NCBI GenBank assembly: GCA_019636755.1
Contig: JAHBWZ010000013.1
Span: 1 to 64,000, forward strand
Length of the DNA stretch: 64,000 nucleotides
Origin: Phycisphaeraceae bacterium
GTDB taxonomy: Bacteria > Planctomycetota > Phycisphaerae > Phycisphaerales > SM1A02
Reading direction: 5' to 3'
Shown: positions 44,204 to 53,960 of the stretch, piece by piece
Numbering within the stretch: the stretch's first letter is position 1
How the letters are laid out: each line of letters begins with the position of its first letter
Notes under the pieces: model-generated
Told to the model about the DNA's origin: nothing
Seen by the model: the letters and a program-made list of their open reading frames with translations, nothing else
The model's database searches: none
Translations under genes and position numbers: made by a program

Positions 44204-47200
44204 CTACGCCGCCGGGTCCTGCGCCGGAACACCCGCGGCGCGGGCGGGTACGGCCGCGGGTGCCCGGCGGAGCCATGCACCCAGGTCCTCGAGCAGGGAG
44301 TAGACGACCGGCGTGACCAGCAGCGTCAGCACCAGGCACAGCGCCTGTCCGCCGATGACGACCACCGCCACCGCCTGGCGTTCCTCCGCGCCGGGTCCGG
44401 TGCCGAGGGCCAGCGGCATCATGCCGCCGATGAGCGAGAGCGTGGTCATGAGGATCGGACGCAGGCGGTCGCGGTTGCCCTGGATGACCGCGTCGAGCCG
44501 CGGCATGCCGGCACGCCTGAGCTGGTTCATGTGATCGATCTGGAGGATCGCGTTCTTCTTGACGACGCCGAAGAGGACCAGCATGCCCAGCAGGCTGAAG
44601 ATATTCAGCGTGCCCCCGGTCAGCCAGAGCGAGAACAGCGCGAACGGCACCGAGATCGGCACGGAGAGCAGGATGGTGAAGGGATGGCTGATGCTCTCGA
44701 ACTGCGACGCGAGGATCAGGTACATGAACACCATCGAGAGCGCGAATGCCAGTATGAATTCGTTGAACGTCCGCTCCAGTTCGCGGCTCCGGCCGGACAC
44801 CGACGTGCTGTAGCCGGGCGGCAGGTCCATCTCCCGGACGTTCCTGCGCAGCACATCGAGCCGGTCCGCCAGGGCGTATCCCGGCGCGACACCGCCGCGG
44901 ACGGACACGATCCGCTGCCGATCCACGCGATCGATGCGCGAGGCGGCCAGGATGGGCTCGACGTGGGCCACGCTGCTCAGTTCGACCAGACCTCCGGTGC
45001 CGGCCAGCCTGAGCCGGTCGATGATGTCCGGCCGGTTGCGTGACTCCTCCGTGAGGCGCAGGCGGACCTGGTACTGCTCATTGGTCTGCGGGTCACGGAA
45101 GCGGGAGACTTCCTCGGCGCCGCCGACCATGAGGCGCAGGGCCACGCCGATGTCGCGCGCCCGGAGCCCGAGGTCGGCAGCGCGATCGCGGTCGATATCG
45201 ATCTGGAGTTCCGGCTTGTTGAGGCGAAGCGAGGTGTCGAGGCCACGGAAGCCGCCTTCCGCGATGGCGCGCGTGCGGAGTTCCTCGCCGAAGGCGCTCA
45301 GTCGCTCGAGTTCCGGCCCGCGGAGATTGAAGTTGACCTCGAACGGGCCGCCGCCGATGTTGAACGAGGGGAAGTTGCGGACCTGGCAGCGCAGCTCCGT
45401 GAACTGCCGCAGGCGGCGGTCCAGCGCGGTCATGACGTCCGCCTGGGAGTAGTTGCCGCGGAACGCATCCAGCGGTGCTCCGCGCAGCGTGTCGCGCCAG
45501 AGCCGGCCGATCGAGAAGACGCGCTCTTCATGCGGTGCGATGCGGACATACGCGCTGGCGGTGTTCACGCGCGCCCACGCACCGCCGCCCGAACCGGCGG
45601 TGGTGAGAACATCGCGCACGCCGCGCGTGGACCGGATCACCGACTCCACCGCGATCATCGCCTCGTTCATCGCGGGCATGCTGGTGCCCTCCGGCGCCGT
45701 GATCGAGACGTTGAACTCCGCCTCATCGACGTTCCCCGGCACCAGTTCCCGGCCGACGGCCTGGAATGCCGGGTACGTGAGCAGGATGACGCCGACGGCG
45801 GCGCCGCACACGAGCAGGCGATGCCGCATCGCCAGGCGGACCAGCGCAACGTACGCGCGGTCGACCCCCGCGTAGAGGCCGCCCCGCGAGCGCGGTGCCT
45901 CCTTCCCGCCCGGCGCCGCCGGCCGGAGCATCCGGGACGCCATCATCGGTGTCAGGCTGAAGGAGACGAAGAGACTGACGAGGATCGCCACGGCGGCGGT
46001 GATCCCGAACTGGTACAGGAACCGGCCGGCGACGCTGGACATGAACGACACGGGCACGAAGATGACGGCCAGACTCAGCGTGGTCGCGAGGACCGCCAGG
46101 CCGATCTCGCGCGTCGCCTCGCGAGCCGCCTGCAGCGGATGCATGCCCTTTTCCTCGATGAACCGGAAGATGTTCTCCAGCACCACGATCGCATCGTCGA
46201 TCACGATGCCGACCATGAGCACGAGCGCGAGCATCGTGATCGTGTTGAGCGTGAACCCGAGCGCCTCCATCATGCCGAACGTGGCGATCAGCGACGTCGG
46301 GATCGCCACCGCCGCGATGATCGTCGAGCGCCAGTTGCGCATGAAGAGCAGGACAACGCCGCAGGCGCAGATGCTCCCGAGAACCAGGTGAACGCGGATC
46401 TCGTGCAATGAGGCCCGGATGAACCGGGACTGGTCCTGGATGATGACGGTCCTGACGTCCTCGGGGAGTTCGCCCGCCAGTCCGGCAAGCGTGGCACGGA
46501 CGCCCTCGATGACCTCGATCGAGTTGGCACCGGACTGGCGGATGATCTCCAGCACGACCGTCGGCGTGCCGTTGAGCCGGGATGTCGTCCGCTGTTCCGC
46601 GGTCCCGTCCTCGGCGCGCCCGAGATCCCGGATGCGGATCGGGACGCCGTTGCGCGTCGCCACGATGAGGTCGCTGAACGACGACTCCTCGAAGAGCCGA
46701 CCCGCCGTGCGCAGCGAGAACTCCCGGTCGGCGCCCGTGACATTCCCGCCGGGAACATTCGCATTCTGCGCCTGGATGGCGTCCCGCACCGCCGTGATCG
46801 GGATGCCGAGCGCGTCGAGGCGATCGGCGTCGATCCAGATGTTCATCGTCCGTGCCAGCCCGCCCTGGACGCGGATCTCGCCCACGCCCGTCGACCGTTC
46901 CAGCCGTACGCGGACCAGGCGGTCGGCGATCTCGGTGAGTTCCCGGAGGTCGCGCGGTCCGGTCACGGCGATCGTGATGACGGGATCGGAGTCGTTGTCC
47001 ACCTTGCCGACGGTCGGCGGCTCCGCGTCGTCCGGCAGGTCGCGCAGCACGGACTGCACGCGGTCGCGGACATCCTGGGCCGCGGCGTCGATGTTGCGGT
47101 GGAGCCCGAACGTCGCGATGACGATGGAGCGGTCGGCATTCGAGATCGAGCGCAGTTCCTCGATGCCTTCGACCGTGTTGACCGCCTCCTCGATGATGTC

Positions 47201-47395
47201 CGTGACCTCGGACTCGATCTCCTCGGGAGACGCGCCCGGCAGGGCCGTGATGACGCGGACCGTCGGAAGGTCCACGGAGGGCAGGCGGTCCACGCCCAGT
47301 CGTGTCACGCTGACAAGGCCGATGATGACCAGGGTCAGGTTCATCATCGTGGCGAACACGGGCCGTCGGATGCAGACTTCAGCGAGCTTCTGCAT
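44204..47395 (-). CDS. RND multidrug/solute efflux pump (HAE1/AcrB-like)
   Basis: Inner-membrane proton antiporter, 1063 residues with the duplicated RND plan: helix 1 at IRRPVFATMMNLTLVIIGL, a first porter domain, GIVIDDAIVVLENI with the two proton-relay Asp residues, a second porter domain, and a C-terminal half with SQFESISHPFTILLSVPISVPFALF and KKNAILQIDHMNQL (relay Lys). The relay residues D-D and K are present, so transport should be functional. It is the third gene of a minus-strand operon behind an adaptor and a TolC-like factor, overlapping the latter's stop by 17 bases. Confidence 0.95.
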   Translation of the reverse strand: MQKLAEVCIRRPVFATMMNLTLVIIGLVSVTRLGVDRLPSVDLPTVRVITALPGASPEEIESEVTDIIEEAVNTVEGIEELRSISNADRSIVIATFGLHRNIDAAAQDVRDRVQSVLRDLPDDAEPPTVGKVDNDSDPVITIAVTGPRDLRELTEIADRLVRVRLERSTGVGEIRVQGGLARTMNIWIDADRLDALGIPITAVRDAIQAQNANVPGGNVTGADREFSLRTAGRLFEESSFSDLIVATRNGVPIRIRDLGRAEDGTAEQRTTSRLNGTPTVVLEIIRQSGANSIEVIEGVRATLAGLAGELPEDVRTVIIQDQSRFIRASLHEIRVHLVLGSICACGVVLLFMRNWRSTIIAAVAIPTSLIATFGMMEALGFTLNTITMLALVLMVGIVIDDAIVVLENIFRFIEEKGMHPLQAAREATREIGLAVLATTLSLAVIFVPVSFMSSVAGRFLYQFGITAAVAILVSLFVSFSLTPMMASRMLRPAAPGGKEAPRSRGGLYAGVDRAYVALVRLAMRHRLLVCGAAVGVILLTYPAFQAVGRELVPGNVDEAEFNVSITAPEGTSMPAMNEAMIAVESVIRSTRGVRDVLTTAGSGGGAWARVNTASAYVRIAPHEERVFSIGRLWRDTLRGAPLDAFRGNYSQADVMTALDRRLRQFTELRCQVRNFPSFNIGGGPFEVNFNLRGPELERLSAFGEELRTRAIAEGGFRGLDTSLRLNKPELQIDIDRDRAADLGLRARDIGVALRLMVGGAEEVSRFRDPQTNEQYQVRLRLTEESRNRPDIIDRLRLAGTGGLVELSSVAHVEPILAASRIDRVDRQRIVSVRGGVAPGYALADRLDVLRRNVREMDLPPGYSTSVSGRSRELERTFNEFILAFALSMVFMYLILASQFESISHPFTILLSVPISVPFALFSLWLTGGTLNIFSLLGMLVLFGVVKKNAILQIDHMNQLRRAGMPRLDAVIQGNRDRLRPILMTTLSLIGGMMPLALGTGPGAEERQAVAVVVIGGQALCLVLTLLVTPVVYSLLEDLGAWLRRAPAAVPARAAGVPAQDPAA

Positions 47396-48818
47396 GCAGG
47401 TTGCTCCGATCCTCCGGCCGCGCGTCCGGCGCGAACCAGTGTTCCCGATCGAGTCCCAGGCGCCGGTGGAGGATGCCCGCGGCGCGCTCGAGATCGAAGG
47501 TGAAGACGCGCTGGTCCAGCGCGGCGTTGACGAGCGCGAGTTCCGCGGCGAGGAGACGGTCCTCCGCGTCCAGGCGCTCGAGATTCGTGGCGAGGCCGGT
47601 CTGGTAGAGGGCCTCGGCGAGTTCCAGCGCCTGGCGGGCGGAGGCGACCTGGACTTCGATCCGGCCGGCGCGCACGCGCGATGACCGCAGGTTCTCGATG
47701 GCGACCTCGATGTCGCGCGACACCTCGCGCCGGGCGAGTGACCGTTCGAGCACGCTCGTCCGGAGAAGCGAGAGTGACTCGCGGACGTCCGCCTCGATCA
47801 GGCCCGCGGTGAAGATCGGGAGCGTGACCGAGAGGAACGCGGTCCAGTCGCGATCGGTCGGATCGCTCTCCCGGGAGAGAAACGCGCTGAGATTCACCGA
47901 GAGCCTTGGGTGGTACTGCGCGAATGCGGCGGTCACACCCTCGGCGGCTGCGGCGACGGCCCAGTCGGCCGCGAGCAGTTCAGGCCGGCGATCGCCGGCG
48001 ATCCCGGTCAGGACCTCGAGCGCGTCCGCCGAATCGGGCGCCACCGGGAAGAGCGGGGCGTCCTCGCCCGCATGCAGCGGGCGGGCGTCGATCCGCGCGC
48101 CGGTCAGGAATGCCAGGAGCGACCTCGTGGTGCGGACGCGGTTCTGCGCCTCGGTCAGGTCAACCGCAGTCCGGGCCGCCTGTGCCTCGCTCAGGGCGAC
48201 GTCCAGCAGCCGGATGAGGCCGACCTCGTGCCTGGCCCGTGCATCATCGATGCGGGCATGCTGCACCACCAGTGACCGCTCCAGGACCGCGACGGCACGC
48301 TCATGGCGAAGCACCTCCAGGTGAACGCGGGCGACATCGATCAGCAGGGCATCCTGCGCGGCAAGGAGCAGGGCCCGGGCCTCCGCGGCGAGCGCCCCGG
48401 CCCGGTCGATGCGCCGCGCATCGCGGATCGGACTGAAGGCCAGTCCGAGGGTCAGAGGCACATCGAGCGTGCCTGAGCGTCCGTCGAAGCGCTCGTATCC
48501 GGGCGCGAGCGTGATCGTCGGCAGCAGTGCCGCCGCGGCCCGTCGCCGATCGATGAGCGTGCGCAGGTACCGCTCGCCCTCGATGGAGAGGCGCTCGTTG
48601 CCGCGCGCCGCGAGCAGCATGGCGCCGACCTCGTCGAGCGGGGCGCCGTCATCGATGGCGATGATCGGGAGGCCGTCGTCGAGGACCGACCGGTACGCCG
48701 CCACCTCCTGCGCCTCGTCGACCGCGCAGCCCGCCGCCGCGGCGCCGATCAGCCAGCACCCTGCGAACAGGCGACCCGGTCGCGGTGCGCGCCGCGCGGT
48801 CCCGGCGATGCGCGTCAC
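47379..48818 (-). CDS. TolC-family outer-membrane lipoprotein of the RND operon
   Basis: Outer-membrane channel of the efflux system encoded with it. The 479-residue precursor has an arginine-rich leader and a lipobox (AAAGC, about residues 27-31). The rest is alpha-helical with two long coiled-coil regions (about 85-225 and 325-450), typical of TolC/OprM. The ATG at 48818 overlaps the adaptor stop (ATGA); its own stop runs into the pump start. Length is at the short end of the family. Confidence 0.9.
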   Translation of the reverse strand: MTRIAGTARRAPRPGRLFAGCWLIGAAAAGCAVDEAQEVAAYRSVLDDGLPIIAIDDGAPLDEVGAMLLAARGNERLSIEGERYLRTLIDRRRAAAALLPTITLAPGYERFDGRSGTLDVPLTLGLAFSPIRDARRIDRAGALAAEARALLLAAQDALLIDVARVHLEVLRHERAVAVLERSLVVQHARIDDARARHEVGLIRLLDVALSEAQAARTAVDLTEAQNRVRTTRSLLAFLTGARIDARPLHAGEDAPLFPVAPDSADALEVLTGIAGDRRPELLAADWAVAAAAEGVTAAFAQYHPRLSVNLSAFLSRESDPTDRDWTAFLSVTLPIFTAGLIEADVRESLSLLRTSVLERSLARREVSRDIEVAIENLRSSRVRAGRIEVQVASARQALELAEALYQTGLATNLERLDAEDRLLAAELALVNAALDQRVFTFDLERAAGILHRRLGLDREHWFAPDARPEDRSNLHAEAR

Positions 48819-50179
48819 CGGCCATCCCCGGCTTCGGTGTCGGCGACGCGCACGGGTGTGCCGGTGACGACCGACGCCGGGGCGGCGAGCATGATCGCCT
48901 CGCCGGGCGCGGCGCCATCGCGGATCTCGATCCAGTCCGGGCCGCGTTCGCCGATCTGCACGCGGCGCTCCGCGGCAGCGCCGTCCCGGACGACCAGGAT
49001 CTTGTGGATGCCCGCGAACGTCCGGACGGCGCGATCGGGGACGACGACGGCATGGCGCGTGCCGATGTCGATGTCCGCGGTCGCGAACGACCCCGGCTTC
49101 AGCACGCGATCGGGGTTCTCGACGCGTACCTCCACGAGGAAGGTCCGCGTGGCCTCGTCCACGGAGGGACTGATGCGTGCGACCACGCCTGCGTGCAGTT
49201 CCCTGCCGGCCTCGACCCGCAGCGCCACGGCGCTTCCGGTGAGCACGCGGCCGGCCAGGTGCTCGGGGAGGCGCGCCCGCAGTCGCAGCGGATCGCTGAC
49301 GATGAGTCGGAAGAGCGGTGTGCCGACGGTGACGAAGTCTCCCTCGGTGACGAACCGCGCGGCGACGGCGAATGCCGCGGCCCCGCCCGCGACTCCCTCG
49401 CGGGGGGGCGCGGTATGGCGGGTCTCGCGCAGCTGCCGCGCGGCGATCCGGATCTGCGCCTCCAGCGTCGCGGCCTCCGCGAGGAGCGCGGTGCTCGCCA
49501 GGCGCTGCACGCGCACCTCGCTCTCCGCGACTTCCCAGGCGGTCCGGAGATCGAAGAACTCCTGCTCGCTGATCATCGGCGGGGTCCGCTCGGCGAGCGC
49601 ACGTCCGCGCTCGTAGCGGGCGCGGGCATTGGCGGCTTCCAGGCGGGCACGCTCGATCCCGGGCAGCGCGTCCAGGTCGAAGTCGGGCGACGGCATCGCC
49701 GAGAGTCCGAGCCGTGCCAGTGCCTGCTGGAACGCACGCTCCCGTTCGTCGCGCACCAGCCGGTAGCTCTCCGGATCGATTTCCGCGAGCGGTGCGCCGG
49801 GACTGACGAGATCACCGAGGTCATGGTGAACGGCGACCACCTGGCCGGCGACCTCGGCGGAGATCGTCGTCTCGATCTCCGGGAAGAGCGTTCCCGTGAT
49901 GCGCACACGGTCCGGAAGTTCACGGGACTCCACCGGTACCAGCGTGACCACGACGGGCTCCGGCGCGGCACCGGCGGCCGGATCCGGCGCGCGCGTGCAC
50001 GCGGGACCGCCTGCGGTGGCTGCCATCATGGAGAGCAGCAGGGCGAACCGCCGGCGGCTTCGCCCGCCCGTTCCGCGGGCGACCGGCGGGGCGCTCTCCG
50101 CAGGCTGCCGTGCGCTGATCGGCGGCACGCCGCCGCCCTGGTCGTGTGTGCGGGAGAGAACGATGCTGACGACGGTCAT
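48815..50179 (-). CDS. RND efflux adaptor (membrane fusion protein)
   Basis: Periplasmic adaptor of the RND operon, first gene of three. The 454-residue protein has a signal with a lipobox-like end (AATAGGPAC), a biotinyl-lipoyl-type motif (TTISAEVAGQVVAVHHDLGDLV, about 105-126), an alpha-hairpin, the second lipoyl half with APPREGVAGG, and beta-barrel plus membrane-proximal domains. The ATG at 50179 is the best of three in-frame choices: it leaves a 38-base leader from a TACCAT -10 candidate (50230-50225) and has GGAG 11 bases upstream; an ATG at 50209 is possible. Confidence 0.9.
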   Translation of the reverse strand: MTVVSIVLSRTHDQGGGVPPISARQPAESAPPVARGTGGRSRRRFALLLSMMAATAGGPACTRAPDPAAGAAPEPVVVTLVPVESRELPDRVRITGTLFPEIETTISAEVAGQVVAVHHDLGDLVSPGAPLAEIDPESYRLVRDERERAFQQALARLGLSAMPSPDFDLDALPGIERARLEAANARARYERGRALAERTPPMISEQEFFDLRTAWEVAESEVRVQRLASTALLAEAATLEAQIRIAARQLRETRHTAPPREGVAGGAAAFAVAARFVTEGDFVTVGTPLFRLIVSDPLRLRARLPEHLAGRVLTGSAVALRVEAGRELHAGVVARISPSVDEATRTFLVEVRVENPDRVLKPGSFATADIDIGTRHAVVVPDRAVRTFAGIHKILVVRDGAAAERRVQIGERGPDWIEIRDGAAPGEAIMLAAPASVVTGTPVRVADTEAGDGR

Positions 50180-50564
50180 CGGGCGGTCGGCTCCGTGGCG
50201 GCGGGTCATCCGGCGACGATCCGTATGGTAGGGATGCGCCGAAGTGGTCACACCGGCCCGGCATGGTGGCCGCGAGGATTCGATCGATCGGACGAGCCTG
50301 CATCAGCGGTGATGCGCGGGCGTCGCGGGCCCGGGTGGAGCGTGTTGAACAGGCGACCCGCGCCGCGGATGCACGCAGCCGGTCGGCCACATGCCGGCGC
50401 CGTGCGCGGGCGCGGCTGGTCGACCGCGTCCGGAGAGGTCAGGTCTCGCGGACGATGCGGCTGCCCCGTGCCTCGTGCAGCGCGACCTCGCGCGGCGGCC
50501 CGGTGACGATGCAGCCCCCTGCGCACGGGACCGTGCTACCGTGGAGGCGCGGAGGTCCTGCGCC
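50180..50564. promoter_or_regulatory. Divergent promoter region
   Basis: About 385 bp between the start of the RND adaptor gene and the start of the endonuclease/phosphatase-like gene. On the minus strand TACCAT (50230-50225) and on the plus strand TACCGT (50537-50542) are possible -10 elements; neither has a clear -35. No gene, repeat or RNA was recognised in between. Confidence 0.35.
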
Positions 50565-51650
50565 ATGAACGCACTGTCCGGTTCGATCCTGCTTCTTCTC
50601 GCATCGTCGATCCTCGGCTGCGGGATGCCTGCTCCCGGCGATCCGCCGGCGCCGGCACGCGTGCCGGCCTCCGGGACCGCACCACCATCGGGTCCCGCCC
50701 CGGCGCCGGCGCCGGAACCCGTTGCCGCGCCCGCGCCGATGCCGGAACGCGTGCCCGCGCCCGCACCGGCGCCGGAACGCGCGTCGACGGCCGCGCCCGC
50801 GCCCGTCCCGGTGCCCATCCCGACCCCGGAGGCGTCGCCTTCCGCGGACATCCGGGTCATCTCGTTCAACATCCGCTATGCGAATGAGCGCGATGGCGAT
50901 CATCGCTGGGAGCGTCGGCGGGACCATGTGATCGACCTGCTCCGCGCCGGCGCGTACGACTTCATCGGCCTTCAGGAGGCGCTCTCGGCACAGGTCCGTG
51001 AGATCGCCGACGCGCTGCCGGAGTACGGCATGATCGTGCGTGCGCGCAGCGTCTCACCGACCGGCGGCGAGGCGTGTCCGCTGCTCTATCGGCGCAGCCG
51101 GTGGACGCCGGACCCGGCGGACCAGGGAACATTCTGGCTGAGCGACACGCCGGAGACGGCCGGGTCGAGGCACTGGGGCAACACGATGCCCAGGATTGCC
51201 ACGTTCGCGCGATTCATGGAACGCGGCGGGGCGCGATCCGTCGTCGTCATGAACACCCACTTCGATCATGAGAGCGACAACGCGCGGCGCCGGTCCGCCG
51301 TCCTGATCGCCGAGCGGCTGAAGGCGTGGCCGGCGCTGCCGCGGATCGTGATGGGCGACTTCAACGTCCACCTGGACGGTCCGGTGCTGGAGCCCGTCCG
51401 CCGGATCGGACTCGTCGACAGCTTCCGGACCCGTCACCCCACGCGCACGGGCGAGGTCAGCACCTATCACGGGTTCAAGGGAGTCCGCATCGGCGCGCGC
51501 ATCGACGGGATCTTCGTATCCTCCGATGCAGAGGTGCTGGACGCGGAGATCGTGTACGAGAGTCGGGACGGCATCTGGCCTTCGGATCACTACCCGGTGA
51601 CGGCGGTCATCCGGCTTCCTGCCGCGGGGCGTCCGGCGACGGCGCCCTGA
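50565..51650 (+). CDS. Endonuclease/exonuclease/phosphatase family lipoprotein
   Basis: A 361-residue exported protein of the DNase I/EEP superfamily; such proteins act on phosphodiesters. It has a signal with lipobox LGC (Cys 19), a 70-residue Ala/Pro-rich linker with pairs of repeated PERVPAPAPAPE-type units (about 25-93), then the EEP domain with FNIRYANE, LQEAL, MNTHFDHES, MGDFNVH and SDHYPVTA, covering the metal- and phosphate-binding residues (E, H, D-x-N, D-H). The substrate is unknown; nucleic acid, phosphoinositide-like or sphingolipid substrates all occur in the family. The ATG is supported by GGAGG nine bases upstream. Confidence 0.9.
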   Translation: MNALSGSILLLLASSILGCGMPAPGDPPAPARVPASGTAPPSGPAPAPAPEPVAAPAPMPERVPAPAPAPERASTAAPAPVPVPIPTPEASPSADIRVISFNIRYANERDGDHRWERRRDHVIDLLRAGAYDFIGLQEALSAQVREIADALPEYGMIVRARSVSPTGGEACPLLYRRSRWTPDPADQGTFWLSDTPETAGSRHWGNTMPRIATFARFMERGGARSVVVMNTHFDHESDNARRRSAVLIAERLKAWPALPRIVMGDFNVHLDGPVLEPVRRIGLVDSFRTRHPTRTGEVSTYHGFKGVRIGARIDGIFVSSDAEVLDAEIVYESRDGIWPSDHYPVTAVIRLPAAGRPATAP

Positions 51651-51725
51651 TATGCTCCGAAGACCGTGCACGTGCGTCCGCCGTCCATGCACGGGGTCAC
51701 CCGATCGATGAGGAGATTCACAGCC

Positions 51726-52565
51726 ATGCGTCCCGTTCCGTCACCGCGCCTCTCCGTGCCCCGGATCCCCGTTCTGCTTCTGATCGCGGCGCTCGGTGCG
51801 GCGGTCGACGCGCCTGCATCCGCGAAGGTCGTGACCAGGACGATCGAGTACGCGCATGACGGCGTGGCGCTTGAAGGCTTCCTGGCATACGACGAGGCCC
51901 GCGTGTCCGCGGCGCCGGGCGGGCGCCTCCCGGGCGTGCTGGTGGTCCACGAGTGGTGGGGCCTCAACGATTTCGCCCGGGAGAAGGCGCGGGAACTGGC
52001 CGCCGAGGGGTACGTGGCATTCGCGCTGGACATGTACGGCAAGGGCGTCCGGACCGATGACCCCGCAGAGGCCGGGCGACTGGCGGGCCCGCACTATGCC
52101 GGCGACTTCGCGCTCATGCGCGCCCGCGCGCGCGCCGGGCTCGACGTGCTGGCAGGCCAGTCGATCGTGGACAGGGAGCGTCTCGGTGCCATCGGCTTCT
52201 GCTTCGGCGGCACGACGGTCCTGCAACTGGCCTTCTCCGGCGCCCCGCTCCGCGCGGTCGTGAGTCTCCACGGATCGCTTCCGCCGCCCGCCGAGTCCGA
52301 CGACAGCGCGATCCGTGCATCGATCCTGGTGCTGCACGGCGCGGATGATCCGATGGTCCCGCCGGAGATGGTGCATACCTTCGAACAGGCGATGAAGCGC
52401 ACCGGGGCGGACTGGACGCTCGTGAGTTACGGCGGCGCCGTGCACAGCTTCACGAACCCGGAGGTCGACCGGCGCGGGATCCCCGGCGCCCGGTACCACG
52501 CGCGGACCCACCGGCGCGCCTGGGCGCTCATGCAGGGGTTCCTCGTGGAGATGCTGGGACGGTGA
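51726..52565 (+). CDS. Dienelactone hydrolase family protein, secreted
   Basis: A 279-residue alpha/beta-hydrolase with a signal peptide (VPRIPVLLLIAALGAAVDAPASA). The DLH triad is present: nucleophile Cys in GFCFGG, Asp in GADDPMVP and His in GAVHSFTNPE. VHEWWGLNDFAREKARELA and ALDMYGKGVR match the family strongly. The natural substrate in secreted members is unknown; classical dienelactone hydrolysis in chloroaromatic breakdown is not implied because no related genes are nearby. The start ATG has GAGGAG eleven bases upstream, and TGATATGCT at 51648-51656 is an extended -10 candidate. Confidence 0.93.
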   Translation: MRPVPSPRLSVPRIPVLLLIAALGAAVDAPASAKVVTRTIEYAHDGVALEGFLAYDEARVSAAPGGRLPGVLVVHEWWGLNDFAREKARELAAEGYVAFALDMYGKGVRTDDPAEAGRLAGPHYAGDFALMRARARAGLDVLAGQSIVDRERLGAIGFCFGGTTVLQLAFSGAPLRAVVSLHGSLPPPAESDDSAIRASILVLHGADDPMVPPEMVHTFEQAMKRTGADWTLVSYGGAVHSFTNPEVDRRGIPGARYHARTHRRAWALMQGFLVEMLGR

Positions 52566-52589
52566 GGCGGGACCGGCGATGACCCGCCT
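52565..52589. terminator. Convergent hairpin after the dienelactone hydrolase gene
   Basis: AGGCGGG (52565-52571) pairs with CCCGCCT (52583-52589) across an 11-nt loop, between the stops of two convergent genes. It could serve both as a terminator; no T tract is seen. Confidence 0.5.
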
Positions 52590-52604
52590 GGACGGCTGAC
52601 GCCC

Positions 52605-53960
52605 TCATTCGATACGCATGGCCAGGATCGTCTGGTCGTCGTCGCGCATGCCCGGCGGCTCGTGGTCGCGCAGCGCCACGCCGATGGATGCGAGGACGCA
52701 GTCCGGATCGCCGGTACACATGTGCAGCGCTCGTTCCAGGCCGGCGACACCGAAGGGATCGCCCTGGTCATTGCGCGCATCCACCACGCCGTCGGTGTAG
52801 AGCACGATGGTCTGCTCGGGTTGGAGCGTGACGGTGTGCTCCGTGTAGGCCACGTCCTCGAAGATGCCGAACGGAATCTCGCCGACCTGGTCGAGTCTCC
52901 GGACCGGCGCCTCCGGGCCCGGGTCCTTGACGAGCGCGGGTGGATGCCCGGCGCGGATGAACCGGAAGGACCGGTCCGCCGGATCGAGCTGCCCGATGAC
53001 GGCGGTGATGAATGATCCCTCGATGCCCTTGCGGGCAAGGTGACGATTGACATGGCCCGCGATGTCCGCGGGCCCGTGTCCCTCGACGGCGTACGCGTGA
53101 AGCAGCGTCTGCAGCATCGCCATGAGCACGGCGGCGGCGGGGCCGTGTCCCGATGCATCGGCGATGACGATCGTCCATCGGCCGTCGGCGAGCGGGATGA
53201 AGTCGTAGTAGTCCCCGCCCGCCTGGTCATGTACCTGGTAACTGGTCGCCAGTCGGACGCCGTGGATCGATGGAAGCCCGCGCGGCAGGAGCGCGCGCTG
53301 GATGCTGGCGATGCGTTCGACCTCGCTGGTGATGCGGTCATTGGCCTTGCGCAGTTCGGCGGCGGTCCGGACGCTGCGCACGGCGGTCCCGACAAGATTC
53401 GAACGAAGGATCGTCTCCTCGATCTCGGCTTCACCGAAGGCGTCCGACTCGCTCCGCAGCATGATGGCCCAGTTGAGCGGACGCCCCTCGTCGTACAGCG
53501 GGATCGCGAGGAGCGAGCGATAGCCGTGCAGCGCGTTGCCGATGGCCGGGTCGTCCGGGAGGTCGAGGTCCCGGATGATCGCCGGGACCCCGCCGCGGAC
53601 GATGTCTCCCAGAACGCCGCCGTCGAAGACGGGCAGGTCCTGGAGATTCGCCCACGGATTCGCATCGGCCATGCCCTGCCAGACGTCGCCGAGCAGCAGT
53701 CGCGTGATCCGGTAGCATCCGGCCGGCAGACTGCGTGTCGAGAGCGACGCGTAGCCGCTGACGCCGCGGAGGCGGGCCATCCCCTCGGCGAATGAGCGCA
53801 GCACCTGCCGTGGCTCGTGCGCCTCGCTGAGCGACCGCACAAGGTCCAGCATCACCGAGACGCGCGGGTTGCCGCCGCCATCGATCGGTTCGATGACGGC
53901 GCGGGGTGTGCCGTCGTCGCGGGTCGGACGGTGGCCGTGCGAAGAAGCGGAGATCGACAT
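52605..53960 (-). CDS. GAF domain plus SpoIIE/PP2C-type serine phosphatase
   Basis: A 451-residue cytoplasmic signalling phosphatase (RsbU-like), likely acting on a phosphorylated anti-anti-sigma protein. Residues about 35-195 form a GAF sensor domain, followed by a short coiled coil (ELRKANDRITSEVERIASIQRALLP). The PP2C domain (about 225-451) has HDQAGGDYYDF, ADASGHGPAAA, TVLYTDGVVDARN-like TIVLYTDGVVDAR and DDDQTILAMR, so the Mg-binding Asp residues are kept. The ATG at 53960 shares a CATG with the start of the divergent deaminase gene and has no clear ribosome-binding site, so an internal start is possible. No RsbV/RsbW genes are adjacent. Confidence 0.92.
   Translation of the reverse strand: MSISASSHGHRPTRDDGTPRAVIEPIDGGGNPRVSVMLDLVRSLSEAHEPRQVLRSFAEGMARLRGVSGYASLSTRSLPAGCYRITRLLLGDVWQGMADANPWANLQDLPVFDGGVLGDIVRGGVPAIIRDLDLPDDPAIGNALHGYRSLLAIPLYDEGRPLNWAIMLRSESDAFGEAEIEETILRSNLVGTAVRSVRTAAELRKANDRITSEVERIASIQRALLPRGLPSIHGVRLATSYQVHDQAGGDYYDFIPLADGRWTIVIADASGHGPAAAVLMAMLQTLLHAYAVEGHGPADIAGHVNRHLARKGIEGSFITAVIGQLDPADRSFRFIRAGHPPALVKDPGPEAPVRRLDQVGEIPFGIFEDVAYTEHTVTLQPEQTIVLYTDGVVDARNDQGDPFGVAGLERALHMCTGDPDCVLASIGVALRDHEPPGMRDDDQTILAMRIE

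Noticed and set aside
50248-50568. Short frames on both strands in the divergent promoter region
   Set aside because: Arg/Ala-rich, without ribosome-binding site, overlapping each other and the promoters.
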